A stretch of 64,000 nucleotides of DNA from JBDIAG01 sp963835085 (GCA_963835085.1 CAWIED010000002.1:472246-536245), one strand, 5' to 3'. Positions 37,465 to 46,841 are shown, counted from the stretch's first letter. Made by a program: numbers and translations. The notes: generated from the letters alone by a model not told the origin.

Positions 37465-38751
37465 ATGCCAGCGATCGTGGTGGTGGGTTCGCAGTGGGGC
37501 GACGAGGGCAAGGGCAAGGCCGTCGATGCCTTGGGTTCTCGAGTCGACTACGTCGTCAAGTTCAACGGGGGTAACAACGCCGGCCACACGGTGGTGGTAG
37601 ACGGCCAGAAGTATGCCTTGCACCTGCTTCCGTCCGGCATTCTCACGCCCGACTGCGTGCCCGTGATCGGTAACGGCGTGGTGATCGACCTGGGGGTGCT
37701 GTTCTCCGAGCTCGATGCGCTCATCGAGCGAGGCGTCGACGTGTCTCGGCTGATCGTCTCGGCCAACGCGCACATCATCGCGCCCTATCACCGCACGATC
37801 GACAAGGTCACCGAGCGTTTCCTGGGCAAGCGCAGGATCGGCACCACGGGCCGAGGCATCGGGCCAGCCTATGCCGACAAGATCAACCGGGTCGGCGTGC
37901 GAGTGCAAGACCTGTTCGACCCCACGATCCTGCGGGCGAAGGTAGAGGGCGCGCTCTACCAGAAGAACCACCTGCTGGTGAAGGTGTACAACCGGCGCGC
38001 GATCGAGGTCGACGAGATCGTCGACGAGCTCAGTTCTTACATCGAACGGCTGCGGCCCATGGTGCGTGACACCAGTCTCGTACTGCACCGGGCGCTCAAT
38101 GACGACAAGACCGTGCTCTTCGAAGCCGGCCAGGCCACCCTGCTCGACGTCGACCACGGCACGTACCCGTTCGTCACCTCCTCCAATGCCGTCGCAGCCG
38201 GGGCGTGCACGGGTTCAGGTGTTCCGCCTACCCGCATCGACCGGGTGGTCGGCATTCTCAAGGCCTATACGACGCGAGTGGGCGAGGGGCCGTTCCCCAC
38301 CGAACTGCACGATGACTTTGGCGAGTTCCTGCGCAAGGCCGGCGGTGAGTACGGCACCACCACCGGGCGGCCGCGCCGTTGCGGCTGGTTCGACGCCGTG
38401 ATCGGTCGGTACTCCCAGCGGGTCAACGGCCTCACCGACACCGTGCTCACCAAGCTCGACGTGCTCACCGGTCTGGAGCAGGTGCCGGTCTGTGTGGCCT
38501 ATGACGTCGACGGTGTACGGCACGATGAGATGCCCATGTCGCAGAGCGACTTTCACCATGCCACGCCGATCCTGGAGTACCTGCCCGGCTGGTGGGAGGA
38601 CATCTCGTCGGTGCGCACGTTCGACGAGCTGCCAGTGAACGCCCAGCGCTACGTGCTGGCCCTGGAGGACATGATCTGCGGCCGGATCTCGGCCGTCGGC
38701 GTCGGCCCCGACCGGGCCGCCACCATCGTGCGGCACGACCTGCTGGGCTGA
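37465..38751 (+). CDS. purA: Adenylosuccinate synthetase
   Basis: Joins IMP and aspartate using GTP, the first committed step to AMP. The 428-residue protein has the GTP loop GSQWGDEGKGKAVD at the N terminus, FNGGNNAGHTVVVDGQ, GTTGRGIGPAYADKINR, the conserved VTSSNAVAAGACTGSGVPP and TGRPRRCGWFD. ATG 37465 (MPAIVVVGSQWGDEG) is the natural start; the longer frame upstream is rejected. purD follows 75 bases downstream and is probably co-transcribed. Confidence 0.97.
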   Translation: MPAIVVVGSQWGDEGKGKAVDALGSRVDYVVKFNGGNNAGHTVVVDGQKYALHLLPSGILTPDCVPVIGNGVVIDLGVLFSELDALIERGVDVSRLIVSANAHIIAPYHRTIDKVTERFLGKRRIGTTGRGIGPAYADKINRVGVRVQDLFDPTILRAKVEGALYQKNHLLVKVYNRRAIEVDEIVDELSSYIERLRPMVRDTSLVLHRALNDDKTVLFEAGQATLLDVDHGTYPFVTSSNAVAAGACTGSGVPPTRIDRVVGILKAYTTRVGEGPFPTELHDDFGEFLRKAGGEYGTTTGRPRRCGWFDAVIGRYSQRVNGLTDTVLTKLDVLTGLEQVPVCVAYDVDGVRHDEMPMSQSDFHHATPILEYLPGWWEDISSVRTFDELPVNAQRYVLALEDMICGRISAVGVGPDRAATIVRHDLLG

Positions 38752-38826
38752 GCCGCCCCAGCAGTGGCGCGGCCCGCGCCGGGCATCCGGACACAGCCCC
38801 ACCGACGGCCGCTAGGCTCGGCTGAC

Positions 38827-40089
38827 GTGAAGGTACTCGTCATCGGTTCCGGTGCCCGCGAGCATGCCATCGTCAGGGCGCTGCGGGCCGACTCCACGGT
38901 GGAAACAGTCGCGGCCGCCCCGGGCAACCCGGGGATCGCGGCGATCGCGAGTTGTCACGCTGTGGCGGTCGAGGACCCCGCGGCCGTGACGGCGCTGGCT
39001 CAAGAGCTCGGCGTCGACCTCGTGGTGATTGGCCCCGAGGCCCCGTTGGTGGCAGGGGTGGCCGACGCCTGTCGGGCGGCGGGCATTGCCTGTTTCGGGC
39101 CATCGGCCGCGGCCGCCCGGCTCGAAGGCAGCAAGGCCTTTGCCAAAGAGGTGATGGCCGCAGCGGAGGTTCCGACCGCGCTGGCGCACCTGTGCACATC
39201 GATGAGCGAGGTGCACGCCGCTCTCGATGCGTTCGGAGCACCGTACGTCGTGAAAGAGGACGGGCTCGCCGCAGGCAAGGGTGTGGTGGTGACGTCGAAG
39301 CGCGACGTGGCGCTCGACCACGCCACGGCGTGCTTGGCCAAGCCCGGCGGTGCCGTGGTCATCGAGGAGTTTCTCGACGGGCCCGAGATCTCGTTGTTCT
39401 GCGTGACCGACGGGCACGTCGTCGTGCCGTTGGCTCCCGCGCAAGACTTCAAGCGACTGGGCGACGGCGACCTGGGCCCCAACACCGGAGGGATGGGCGC
39501 CTACTCACCGCTGCCCTGGGCTCCGGCCGATCTGAGCGAGCAGGTGCTGATTCGGGTCGCGCAGCCCGTCATCGCCGAGATGGCTCGTCGGGGAACACCC
39601 TTTGCCGGCCTGTTGTACTGCGGGCTGGCGCTGACCCGGCGCGGGCTCAAGGTCATCGAGTTCAACGCGCGCTTCGGCGACCCCGAGACCCAAGTGGTAT
39701 TGGCCCGGTTGGCCTCGCCGCTGGGCGTGCTGCTGAACGCCGCCGCCACCGGGCGCCTGGGTGAGATTCCCGATCTGCGCTGGAGCAGCGACGCCGCAGT
39801 CACCGTGGTGCTGGCGGCCGCGGGCTACCCCGGCAAAGTGCGGACGGGGGACGCCATCTTCGGTCTCGACCAGGCGGCGGATATCGCGGGCGTGCACGTG
39901 TTGCACGCGGGAACCGCGCAGGCCGGCGGACGGGTCGTGAGCAGCGGCGGCCGGGTGTTGTCGGTGGTGGGCGTGGGCGCCGACCTCGATCAGGCTCGGA
40001 CGGTCGCCTACGCGGGTGTGGCAGAGATCGGCCTCGACGGGGCGCAGCATCGCAGCGACATCGCCGGCCGGCCGGTACTAGCCAACTGA
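38827..40089 (+). CDS. purD: Phosphoribosylamine-glycine ligase
   Basis: The second enzyme of de novo purine synthesis (GAR synthetase), 420 residues. Features are MKVLVIGSGAREHAIVRAL, AAPGNPGIAAIA, VVIGPEAPLVAGVADACR, the ATP-grasp part YVVKEDGLAAGKGVVV and VIEEFLDGPEISLFC, and the metal-binding ARFGDPETQVVLARL. GTG 38827 is the start. It follows purA directly. Confidence 0.97.
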   Translation: MKVLVIGSGAREHAIVRALRADSTVETVAAAPGNPGIAAIASCHAVAVEDPAAVTALAQELGVDLVVIGPEAPLVAGVADACRAAGIACFGPSAAAARLEGSKAFAKEVMAAAEVPTALAHLCTSMSEVHAALDAFGAPYVVKEDGLAAGKGVVVTSKRDVALDHATACLAKPGGAVVIEEFLDGPEISLFCVTDGHVVVPLAPAQDFKRLGDGDLGPNTGGMGAYSPLPWAPADLSEQVLIRVAQPVIAEMARRGTPFAGLLYCGLALTRRGLKVIEFNARFGDPETQVVLARLASPLGVLLNAAATGRLGEIPDLRWSSDAAVTVVLAAAGYPGKVRTGDAIFGLDQAADIAGVHVLHAGTAQAGGRVVSSGGRVLSVVGVGADLDQARTVAYAGVAEIGLDGAQHRSDIAGRPVLAN

Positions 40090-40180
40090 CTGACCCAAGA
40101 GATCTGGAACAGAATCTTGCGGCAGCCATGGCGCGGCACCAGGCCCGCTGACACAGAACACCGGGTGAGAAGGTGACTTG

Positions 40181-41155
40181 GTGAAAACCACCCATGACGA
40201 GGTCGACCTGGTCTTGCGGGTGCTGGCACGTGACGAGGTTGCCGAGGGAGTGGTGCACCTCGTACTGGGGCACCCCGACGGCCAACCGCTGCCCGTTTGG
40301 CAACCTGGCGCCCACATCGATCTGAACTACGAAGACCTGACCCGGCAGTATTCGCTGACGGGTGACCCGTCCGACCGCTCGACCTGGCGGCTGGCGGTGC
40401 TGCGCGACAAGGCTTCGCGCGGTGGGTCGGTGTGGGTGCACGACTCGCTGCACGAGGGGGCCGACGTGATGGTGCGCGGCCCCCGCAACCATTTCCCGCT
40501 CGAGCCGGCTCAGGAGTATCTGTTCATCGCCGGCGGGATCGGCATCACGCCGATCGTGGCAATGGCTTATGAGGCGTCAGTCGCTGGCATCCCGTGGCGG
40601 TTGGTCTACGGCGGACGGCAGCGCTCGTCAATGGCCTTTGTGGCAGAACTGATGGCACTGGCCGACGCGAGTCCCGCACCGGCGGTGGTGGAGGTGCTGC
40701 CCGAGGACGAGATGGGTCTGTTGCCCCTTGCCGAGGTGTTGGCCGATCCGCGCCCCGGGGTGGCGATCTACGCCTGCGGCCCCGAGCCTCTGCTGCAGGC
40801 GGTGGAGGCTGCCAGCACACATTGGCCGGCCGGGGCGCTGCACGTTGAGCGCTTCACGGCCAAGCCGGTGGCTGCGGAACCGGTTGCCGAGTCCTTCGAG
40901 ATCGAGATCGCTTCGACAGGTGAGGTTCTCACGGTTCCCCCCGACAAGAGTGTGCTGGACGTGCTGCGTGCCGCCGGTTACAACGTGCTCTCGTCGTGTC
41001 AGGAGGGCACCTGCGGAACGTGCGAGACCATCGTCATCTCGGGCCAGGTAGAGCACCGCGACTCGATTCTCACCGATGAGGAGAAGCAGGCCAACGAGTC
41101 GATGTTCGTTTGCGTCTCCCGCTCGGCCGGCACCCGAATCGTGCTGGATCTCTGA
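40181..41155 (+). CDS. Phthalate-dioxygenase-reductase-type flavoprotein with C-terminal [2Fe-2S] domain
   Basis: A 324-residue electron-transfer reductase (PDR/VanB family) that passes electrons from NAD(P)H through flavin to an iron-sulfur centre and on to an oxygenase. Order: flavin-binding barrel with RQYSLTGDP, the NAD(P) domain with FIAGGIGITPIVAMAYEA and AIYACGPEPLLQAV, and the plant-type ferredoxin domain with CQEGTCGTC and a distal cysteine (FVCVSRS). GTG 40181 is preceded by gaaggtg. No oxygenase gene is adjacent. A 16-base tandem repeat begins three bases after its stop. Confidence 0.9.
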   Translation: MKTTHDEVDLVLRVLARDEVAEGVVHLVLGHPDGQPLPVWQPGAHIDLNYEDLTRQYSLTGDPSDRSTWRLAVLRDKASRGGSVWVHDSLHEGADVMVRGPRNHFPLEPAQEYLFIAGGIGITPIVAMAYEASVAGIPWRLVYGGRQRSSMAFVAELMALADASPAPAVVEVLPEDEMGLLPLAEVLADPRPGVAIYACGPEPLLQAVEAASTHWPAGALHVERFTAKPVAAEPVAESFEIEIASTGEVLTVPPDKSVLDVLRAAGYNVLSSCQEGTCGTCETIVISGQVEHRDSILTDEEKQANESMFVCVSRSAGTRIVLDL

Positions 41156-41157
41156 CG

Positions 41158-41232
41158 GCACTGAAGTCAGGCGGCACTGAAGTCAGGCGGCACTGAACTC
41201 AGGCAGCACTGAGTCAGGCAGCACCGAACTCG
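41158..41232. repeat. 16-bp tandem repeat after the flavoprotein gene
   Basis: The unit gcactgaagtcaggcg occurs at 41158 and 41174, then as gcactgaactcaggca at 41190, gcactgagtcaggca at 41206 and a worn copy at 41221. The array begins directly behind the stop codon of the reductase gene. Confidence 0.85.
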
Positions 41233-41335
41233 ACCAGTACCGAATGGCACCACGGGGCTTACGACTGGGCGCCCGTGAACCTGTCAGGCCTGGCACCGCT
41301 CCCTCGATTCCGGCGGGCGTGCCGCCGGCTTTCGG

Positions 41336-41659
41336 TCACTTGCGGGCTGGCTCGGGGACGCCGTAGAGAAGGTGGCCGTAGTCGTCCCTGACGGTGAGGT
41401 GGCCCGGGGTGGCTCTCACCAGCTGTTCGGCAGTGTGCTTGTAGGACAGGTCGGGCAGCCGAATGCCGACGGCGTCGAGCCGGTGCCGAAGCGAGGAGGC
41501 CAGCGCATCGACGTCTGCGTGCTCGCCGGCCACCGCCACGAGAGCGTCGACGTAGCACCGCACGCCCTCCGGGCCGATCCGATTGACGAAGGTGTCGTTG
41601 AGCGTGATGTCCACGCCGCGTGGGCCGTCATGAGGATGGGAGACATGGTGTTCACTCAT
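41336..41659 (-). CDS. Small hypothetical protein
   Basis: I do not recognise this gene. The product is 107 residues, His-rich at the start (MSEHHVSHPHDGPRGVDITLND), with no membrane helix and a smooth soluble sequence (VRCYVDALVAVAGEHADVDALASSLRHRLDAVGIRLPDL). ATG 41659 has an AGGAG site seven bases upstream, which supports a real gene. It is probably co-transcribed with the upstream glycosyltransferase or independent; the gap to it is about 75 bases. Confidence 0.6.
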   Translation of the reverse strand: MSEHHVSHPHDGPRGVDITLNDTFVNRIGPEGVRCYVDALVAVAGEHADVDALASSLRHRLDAVGIRLPDLSYKHTAEQLVRATPGHLTVRDDYGHLLYGVPEPARK

Positions 41660-41734
41660 CAGGAACTCCTCTCGTGCCATTTCCAGAGTAGGTCGGCTTC
41701 AGCCGATCGTCACCCCCTGCCAGGCATAGGAGGC

Positions 41735-42898
41735 TTAGGCGTACCTGGCAAGCAGATCGCGCGCCACCGACTCAGGGCTGGGGCGTGCGGCGATCTCGGC
41801 TGCCAGGCTCTCGCAGGCCCCATGAACCTGCCCGGCGAGCAGTTCCGCGCATTGCTCGGCAATGGCTTCGCGCGTGGCGGCCTGGCCGGCCAGGCTGCGC
41901 CCGGCGCCCGAACGCTCGAGCACGTCGGCGTTGATGAACTGGTCGGCGCCCTGGGGCAGGATCAGCTGCGGCACGCCCGCCGCTGCGCTCGCGAGCATCG
42001 TGCCGGCACCGCCGTGGTGCACCACGAGATCGCACGTGGGCAGCAATCTGGACTGGGCTACGAACTCGAAAGCCCGCACGTTGGACGGGAGGTCGCCGAG
42101 TGCGGACAGGTCGCTCCCGGGACCGCACGCGACGATCACCTCGCTCTCGCGATGCTCGGCCGCTCCCAGCAGGGCCGCTCGGAGAGCGTCGACGGCGCCC
42201 CACGAGACGGTGCCCAGAGTGACGTAACAACGTCGTGGACGGGTGCGTTCGGGCAGCTCGGTGGGATCGCTCGGAGAGTTGTAGGCGACGGGGCGAATCG
42301 GCAGGTGCTCGCTCAGCAGGTCGAGGCGCCCGAACTGCAAGCTGGCCGGCATGGGATCGAGATAGGGCTGTCGCAGACGTGGGTTTGCCGCCGCAAGCGC
42401 CTCGGCTTGTGCCCAGGGGGGATTGGCGGGGTCGGGTTCCTGCTCGCTGATCGCCGCGACGGCCACGAAGGCGGCCATGCCCGGGTGCGTGTGCGAGATG
42501 CCGGCCACGACGCACGGGATGCCGAGTTCCTCGGCAATCGCCACAGCTCCGAAGTTCGTCATCTCGGCGATCACCAGGTCGGGCCGATCAGCACGCCACC
42601 GCGCTCGCAGTTCGGGCATCACGAGTCGTGGGTTGGCCCACCCGAAGAAGGTGGGCAACCATCGGTTGGCCATGTCGTCGCCGGTGCCGGGGAAGGTGTC
42701 GAAGCACAGGTGCGCCAGGTCCTTCAGCTGGACGCCCGGCTGGATGCCTTGTTCGGTCGGCAGCGAGAGCCGGTCGAGAAACGGCTCGCCCACCGCGACT
42801 CTCACCTCTGCACCGGCTGCGGCCAGCGCCTCGCCCAACGGCATCAGCGGATACACATGCCCGAAGGCGGGTAGTGCGGCCAGAGCGATCTTGGTCAT
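41735..42898 (-). CDS. GT1-family glycosyltransferase (UDP-sugar dependent, MGT-like)
   Basis: A 387-residue GT-B glycosyltransferase like those that glycosylate natural products or lipids. The N-terminal acceptor domain begins MTKIALAALPAFGHVYPLMPLGEALAAAGAEV. The C-terminal donor domain has CYVTLGTVSWG, LLPTCDLVVHHGGAGTMLASAAAGVPQLILPQGADQFINADVLERSGAG, the HHGGAGT and DQ motifs of family GT1. ATG 42898 follows AAAGGAGG. No polyketide or other secondary-metabolite genes are nearby, so the acceptor is unknown; a housekeeping lipid or detoxifying role is possible. Confidence 0.88.
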   Translation of the reverse strand: MTKIALAALPAFGHVYPLMPLGEALAAAGAEVRVAVGEPFLDRLSLPTEQGIQPGVQLKDLAHLCFDTFPGTGDDMANRWLPTFFGWANPRLVMPELRARWRADRPDLVIAEMTNFGAVAIAEELGIPCVVAGISHTHPGMAAFVAVAAISEQEPDPANPPWAQAEALAAANPRLRQPYLDPMPASLQFGRLDLLSEHLPIRPVAYNSPSDPTELPERTRPRRCYVTLGTVSWGAVDALRAALLGAAEHRESEVIVACGPGSDLSALGDLPSNVRAFEFVAQSRLLPTCDLVVHHGGAGTMLASAAAGVPQLILPQGADQFINADVLERSGAGRSLAGQAATREAIAEQCAELLAGQVHGACESLAAEIAARPSPESVARDLLARYA

Positions 42899-42956
42899 GC
42901 ACGCCAGGATCCTCCTTTGTTGCTGCCTGAGGGCGCGGCCGTAGGGCGCGCGTTCG

Positions 42957-43823
42957 TCAGGTCGGTCTGTCCACCCGCGGAGCATGTCGGCGGATGCACT
43001 CCGTGAGCCGGGACAGGGCCGCGGAGTCGAGCCGCCAGCGCTGCCAGAAGAGCGGCACGTCCTCGTAGTCGTCGCTGATCCGCACGAGCCGGCCGGTTGC
43101 CAGATCGTCCCCGAGCTGGTCGACGGGCATGGCACCCCACCCGAGGCCCACTCGGACGGCGGCAGCGAACCCTTCGGACGAGGGAACCCGGTGGGTGGGC
43201 GGGCTCTCCGTGACTCCGGCCCGGCGCAAGATCCGTTCTTGCAGAGTGTCTTTGACGTCGAACTGCACAATGGGTGCGGTAGCGAGATCGAGCCCGCCCA
43301 GGGTCGCTACGAGTTCGGCGGCGGCGACAGGCAGGTACCGCATGACGCCGATCGGCTCCGACGAGCACCCTTGCACGGCAACGGGCTGTGAGGTCACGGC
43401 ACCGAGAACTGTTCCGCTGCGGAGAAGCTCGGCGGTGTGATCCTGATCGTCGACGATGAGCCGCAGGGTCACGTCGGCCCAGCGGCCGGCGTCGGCCAGA
43501 ACGTGGACGAACCACGTGGCCAGCGAATCCGCATTGAGCGCGATGCTGAGCTCGACCCGTCCAGAGCCGGGGTGCAGCGCTTGATCTGCTTCGTGGCTCA
43601 GCAGCGCGAGCTGGCGTCCGAGCCGAACCAGCACTAGGCCCTGCGGCGTGAGCCTGCAGGGGGTGGAACGCACCACCAGCACGCCGCCGGTGGCCGCCTC
43701 CAGTGCCCGGATCCGCTGGCTGATCGCCGACGGGGTGAGCAGCAGCTGGCGCGCAGCAGCCTCGAACGTGCCCGTGTCGTCGATGGCGACCAAAGCCTCG
43801 AGTTGTGGCCAGTTCACCTCCAT
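42957..43823 (-). CDS. lysG: LysR-family regulator of the LysG/ArgP type
   Basis: A 288-residue LysR regulator. The N-terminal helix-turn-helix MEVNWPQLEALVAIDDTGTFEAAARQLLLTPSAISQRIRALEAATGGVLVVR is typical of ArgP/LysG. The effector domain follows (LPVAAAELVATLGG, VPSSEGFAAAVRVGLGWGAMP). It is divergent from lysE, with a 97-base gap that must hold the operator. LysG proteins activate lysE when intracellular lysine or arginine is high. Confidence 0.92.
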   Translation of the reverse strand: MEVNWPQLEALVAIDDTGTFEAAARQLLLTPSAISQRIRALEAATGGVLVVRSTPCRLTPQGLVLVRLGRQLALLSHEADQALHPGSGRVELSIALNADSLATWFVHVLADAGRWADVTLRLIVDDQDHTAELLRSGTVLGAVTSQPVAVQGCSSEPIGVMRYLPVAAAELVATLGGLDLATAPIVQFDVKDTLQERILRRAGVTESPPTHRVPSSEGFAAAVRVGLGWGAMPVDQLGDDLATGRLVRISDDYEDVPLFWQRWRLDSAALSRLTECIRRHAPRVDRPT

Positions 43824-43920
43824 GACGTCCCTCCCTGAAGAAGACGTGATGAAGCAATGCTAATGATCGATAAGAAACATTCGCTGGACTAAACACCATG
43901 ACACGTCGACGATTGAACCC

Positions 43921-44523
43921 GTGAACCCCGTGCTAGCCGGCCTGCTCACCGGCCTATCTCTCATCGTGGCCATCGGCGCCCAGAACGCCTTCGTGCTGCG
44001 GTGCGGACTGGCCCGGCATCACGTCGGGGTGGTCGTGGCCATCATGACCGTCTCCGATGTAGTGCTCATCGCGCTCGGCGCCAGCGGGGTGGGCACAGTG
44101 GTGGCCGCTCAGCCGACGCTGTTGAGTGTCGTGACGTGGGCTGGCGCCGGTTATCTGACGTGGTGTGGTGTGCGGTCTCTGCGCAATGCTCGGCAGTCTG
44201 GCGGCCTCACTGCCTCGGGGGTTGCAACGCCGAGTCTGACGGCCGTGGTGGGCACCGCACTGGCCCTCACCCATCTTAATCCGCACGTCTACCTCGACAC
44301 GGTGCTCATGTTGGGCACGGTCGCGAGCTCGTACGGTTCGGGACGCTGGCTGTTCGCCGGCGGCGCGATGCTGGCAAGCGTGCTGTGGTTCAGCGGGATC
44401 GGCTTCGCCGCAGGCAAGGCCGAGCCTTATCTGCGTAGCGCTCGAGTGTGGAAGGTGGTCGATCTGTCGATCGGGCTGGTCATGTTCGCCATTGCCATCA
44501 CGTTGGTGCTGTCCTTGCGATGA
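43921..44523 (+). CDS. lysE: LysE/ArgO amino-acid exporter
   Basis: A 200-residue membrane protein with about six helices. The family signature is at the start: LTGLSLIVAIGAQNAFVLRCGLARHHVG, followed by MTVSDVVLIALGASGVG and ALTHLNPHVYLDTVLMLGTVAS. LysE exports excess lysine and arginine. GTG 43921 is the start. It is paired divergently with lysG. Confidence 0.93.
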   Translation: MNPVLAGLLTGLSLIVAIGAQNAFVLRCGLARHHVGVVVAIMTVSDVVLIALGASGVGTVVAAQPTLLSVVTWAGAGYLTWCGVRSLRNARQSGGLTASGVATPSLTAVVGTALALTHLNPHVYLDTVLMLGTVASSYGSGRWLFAGGAMLASVLWFSGIGFAAGKAEPYLRSARVWKVVDLSIGLVMFAIAITLVLSLR

Positions 44524-44599
44524 CGATCATCGCCGTTGCGGGCGGCGTCGGGTTCGTCGGGCCGGGCACTGCCAGGTGCTGCTCCCGCGCGGGGGGATG

Positions 44600-44729
44600 A
44601 CCCGGTCGTTGTCCTTTATCCGACACGATTCCGAGCGAACGATCTTGGCTGAGCACGAGATCCGAGGACGCTGCAGAGATCGTGTCGGAAAAGGGACACG
44701 GCAAGGCCGTGAGTCGCGAACGACCGGGT
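44600..44729. repeat. Large imperfect inverted repeat between lysE and the acyltransferase gene
   Basis: The left arm (44600-44629) holds acccggtcgtt and ccgacacgat; the right arm (44679-44729) holds atcgtgtcgg, then aaaggga, and finally aacgaccgggt. The inner 10 bases and the outer 11 bases pair perfectly, and ctttatcc pairs loosely with ggaaaaggg. The right arm carries about 20 extra bases. No gene is visible in 44524-44933. It may be a fold-back element remnant. Confidence 0.6.
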
Positions 44730-44933
44730 GCTCGATGGCTGGCGAAGCTGCCCAGTTCGCCTGGTTCGCCAGTCAAGGGTGGGTTGCGATCAGCTCCCTT
44801 GTCGCCGCCGGCCCGTCGGATCCCTTGGAATGAGTCATCTTTGGGGCGCAGAGTTCGCTGGGAGGGCCGTTTCGCCTATTGTTCGGGCACACCCGGTTGG
44901 TCCGGGCATTGGTGTGTGGGCGAAGGAGTGCAT

Positions 44934-45737
44934 GTGGCAGACAAGGTCTACCCCCCGGTCATCAAGGCGGCCAAGGTCATGTTCAAGGCCCTGGGTCTCA
45001 AGATCGAGATGTCTGGGTTGGAACATGTGCCCAGGAGTGGGGGCGTGGTGCTTGCCTCGAATCACATCGGGTACCTCGACTTCATCTTCGCCGGGCTCGC
45101 GCCGTGGGAGGCCTGCCGGCGGTTCACCCGGTTCATGGCCAAGGAGGTCGTGTTCGAGAACAAGATCTCCGGCCCGTTGATGCGGGGCATGCACCACATT
45201 CCGGTAGACCGTGAGGCCGGCTCGGCGTCGTTCCGGCTGGCCCTGCGCGCCCTCAAGGACGGGGAGATCATCGGGCTCTTTCCCGAGGCCACCACCTCAC
45301 GGTCGTACACCGTGAAGGAGATCAAGTCCGGCGCGGTACGGATGGCGGCTACGGCGTCTGCGCCGCTGTTGCCGGTGGCTCTGTGGGGCACTCACAAGCT
45401 CTGGGCCAAGGGTCGTCGGCTGACGTTCGCTCGTGGCACGACGATTCAGATCATGGTGGGTGAGCCGATCATCATCGGCAAGCGGGACGACTTGGATGCT
45501 CGCACCGAGCAGCTGCGAACCACGCTGCAGGAGATGGTCTCTCAGCTGCAGGCCGAACATCCCGACACCGCTGATCCGGGCCCGCACGCCTGGTATCTGC
45601 CGGCCCACTTGGGGGGTGCTGCCCCTACCCCCGAACGAGCGGCCGAACTCGACGCCATCGATGCCGCCAAGCGGCGTGCGGCCTGGGAGGCCAAGCGCCA
45701 GGCCGGCGCGGGAGAGGGCGGGACCGCGTCCACGTGA
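44934..45737 (+). CDS. 1-acyl-glycerol-3-phosphate acyltransferase family protein
   Basis: A PlsC-type acyltransferase of 267 residues, transferring a fatty acyl group to lysophosphatidic acid or a similar acceptor at the membrane. The catalytic HX4D motif is in ASNHIGYLDFIFAG and the acceptor-binding motif in IGLFPEATTSRSYTVKEIKSGAVRMA. The later part has LLPVALWGTHKLWAKGRRLTF. GTG 44934 stands six bases behind AAGGAG (44922-44927). The C-terminal tail is Ala/Arg-rich, and its last codons lie in the first unit of a 75-base tandem repeat. Confidence 0.9.
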   Translation: MADKVYPPVIKAAKVMFKALGLKIEMSGLEHVPRSGGVVLASNHIGYLDFIFAGLAPWEACRRFTRFMAKEVVFENKISGPLMRGMHHIPVDREAGSASFRLALRALKDGEIIGLFPEATTSRSYTVKEIKSGAVRMAATASAPLLPVALWGTHKLWAKGRRLTFARGTTIQIMVGEPIIIGKRDDLDARTEQLRTTLQEMVSQLQAEHPDTADPGPHAWYLPAHLGGAAPTPERAAELDAIDAAKRRAAWEAKRQAGAGEGGTAST

Positions 45738-45909
45738 GGTGCGGCCGGCGGGGTGAGCTGCGCTAGCGCCAAGACCCTCGCGAGAGCCACGGGCGGCACC
45801 GCGTCCATGTGAGGTGCGGCCGGCGGGGTGAGCTGCGCTAGCGCCAAGACCCTCGCGAGAGCCATGGGCGGCACCGCGTCCATGTGAGGTGCGGCCGGCG
45901 GGGTGAGCC
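45722..45909. repeat. 75-bp tandem repeat starting at the acyltransferase stop
   Basis: Units beginning gtgaggtgcggccggcgggg start at 45734, 45809 and 45884, exactly 75 bases apart. Units 1 and 2 differ at one or two bases; unit 3 is partial. The block accgcgtccacgtga, the end of the acyltransferase gene with its stop, is copied in each unit. Confidence 0.9.
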
Positions 45910-45997
45910 TGGCGGTCAGGGCCGGCAACGGACCCGAGGCGCAACGCCGATGCGTGTCATGGAGGTGCGGCAGTCGTCCAGGCGGGCGTTCGCCGGG

Positions 45998-46837
45998 CTA
46001 GAGCTTGCGGAAGATGGAAGCGTGCTGGGGTTCCTTGCCGGTGGTGGTGATGTTCTTGCGCTCGGGCTCGGCAGGCTCGCTCCGCCACGGCCGACGCCGC
46101 AGGCGAGGCCTGCGGACGGGGGCCGGGGGTGTGCTCAAGCCGGGCATCGTGGAACGGATGCCCCGCCACAGGGAGAGCACGCCGGGGCTCTGGACGGGGG
46201 TGACCACCTCGCCGGCACGACGATGCACCCGCTCGGCTTTGACCTTCTCGCGCGTGCTGCGAGACGTCTCGTCGATGATCACGATGGTGTCGTCGTCCAG
46301 AGTGGGCACGATGCTTTCGACATACCGGGACTTGCCGTCGTCGCCCTGTAGCAACCGGGAGATGCGCCGGTGCAGGCGTTCGCAGTCGGGCAGCCACGTG
46401 ACGTGGCGCAGGGCGTTCTCCTTCGGGGCACGCTCGAGCACGAAGTCGCCGAAGCCCAACCATTGGCCCGGGAGGTTCTGGCGCAGGGTGATGTCTTTGC
46501 CGTACTCGAGTGGAAGCTGGCTGACGGTGAGGGTGATGCCGCCGTGCACCAGAATGAACCGATCGCTGGTCACCACGAAACACTGCCGCCACCACAGGAA
46601 CCACATCCACCCGGTACGCCCCACGAGCACGAGCCAGGCGAGCCACAACAAGGTGAGAAACTCGCCGCCGTCGGGGACGTTCACGGAGATCCACAGCGCG
46701 AACAGGGTGCCGAGCAGCAGCGTGCCCACTGGCTCGGCAAGCCAGGCCCAGTGCCGGCGTTCGGACTCGATCACCCGCTCGGGCTTGGTGAGGATGTGCT
46801 GCACGACCCGGGGCAGCGGGTCGTGGCGCAGTGCCAT
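45998..46837 (-). CDS. Membrane protein with bacterial PH (DUF304-like) domain
   Basis: A 279-residue protein: two membrane helices (about 30-75, VGTLLLGTLFALWI and LLWLAWLVLVGRTGWMWFLWW) followed by a bPH_2 domain (CFVVTSDRFILVHGGITLTVSQLPLEYGKDITLRQNLPGQWLGFGDFVLER). It then has a long basic, proline-rich cytosolic tail (VRRPRLRRRPWRSEPAEPERK). The function of such proteins is mostly unknown. ATG 46837 lies four bases after the stop of the 57-residue gene, so both form one operon. Confidence 0.8.
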   Translation of the reverse strand: MALRHDPLPRVVQHILTKPERVIESERRHWAWLAEPVGTLLLGTLFALWISVNVPDGGEFLTLLWLAWLVLVGRTGWMWFLWWRQCFVVTSDRFILVHGGITLTVSQLPLEYGKDITLRQNLPGQWLGFGDFVLERAPKENALRHVTWLPDCERLHRRISRLLQGDDGKSRYVESIVPTLDDDTIVIIDETSRSTREKVKAERVHRRAGEVVTPVQSPGVLSLWRGIRSTMPGLSTPPAPVRRPRLRRRPWRSEPAEPERKNITTTGKEPQHASIFRKL

Positions 46838-46841
46838 GGTC

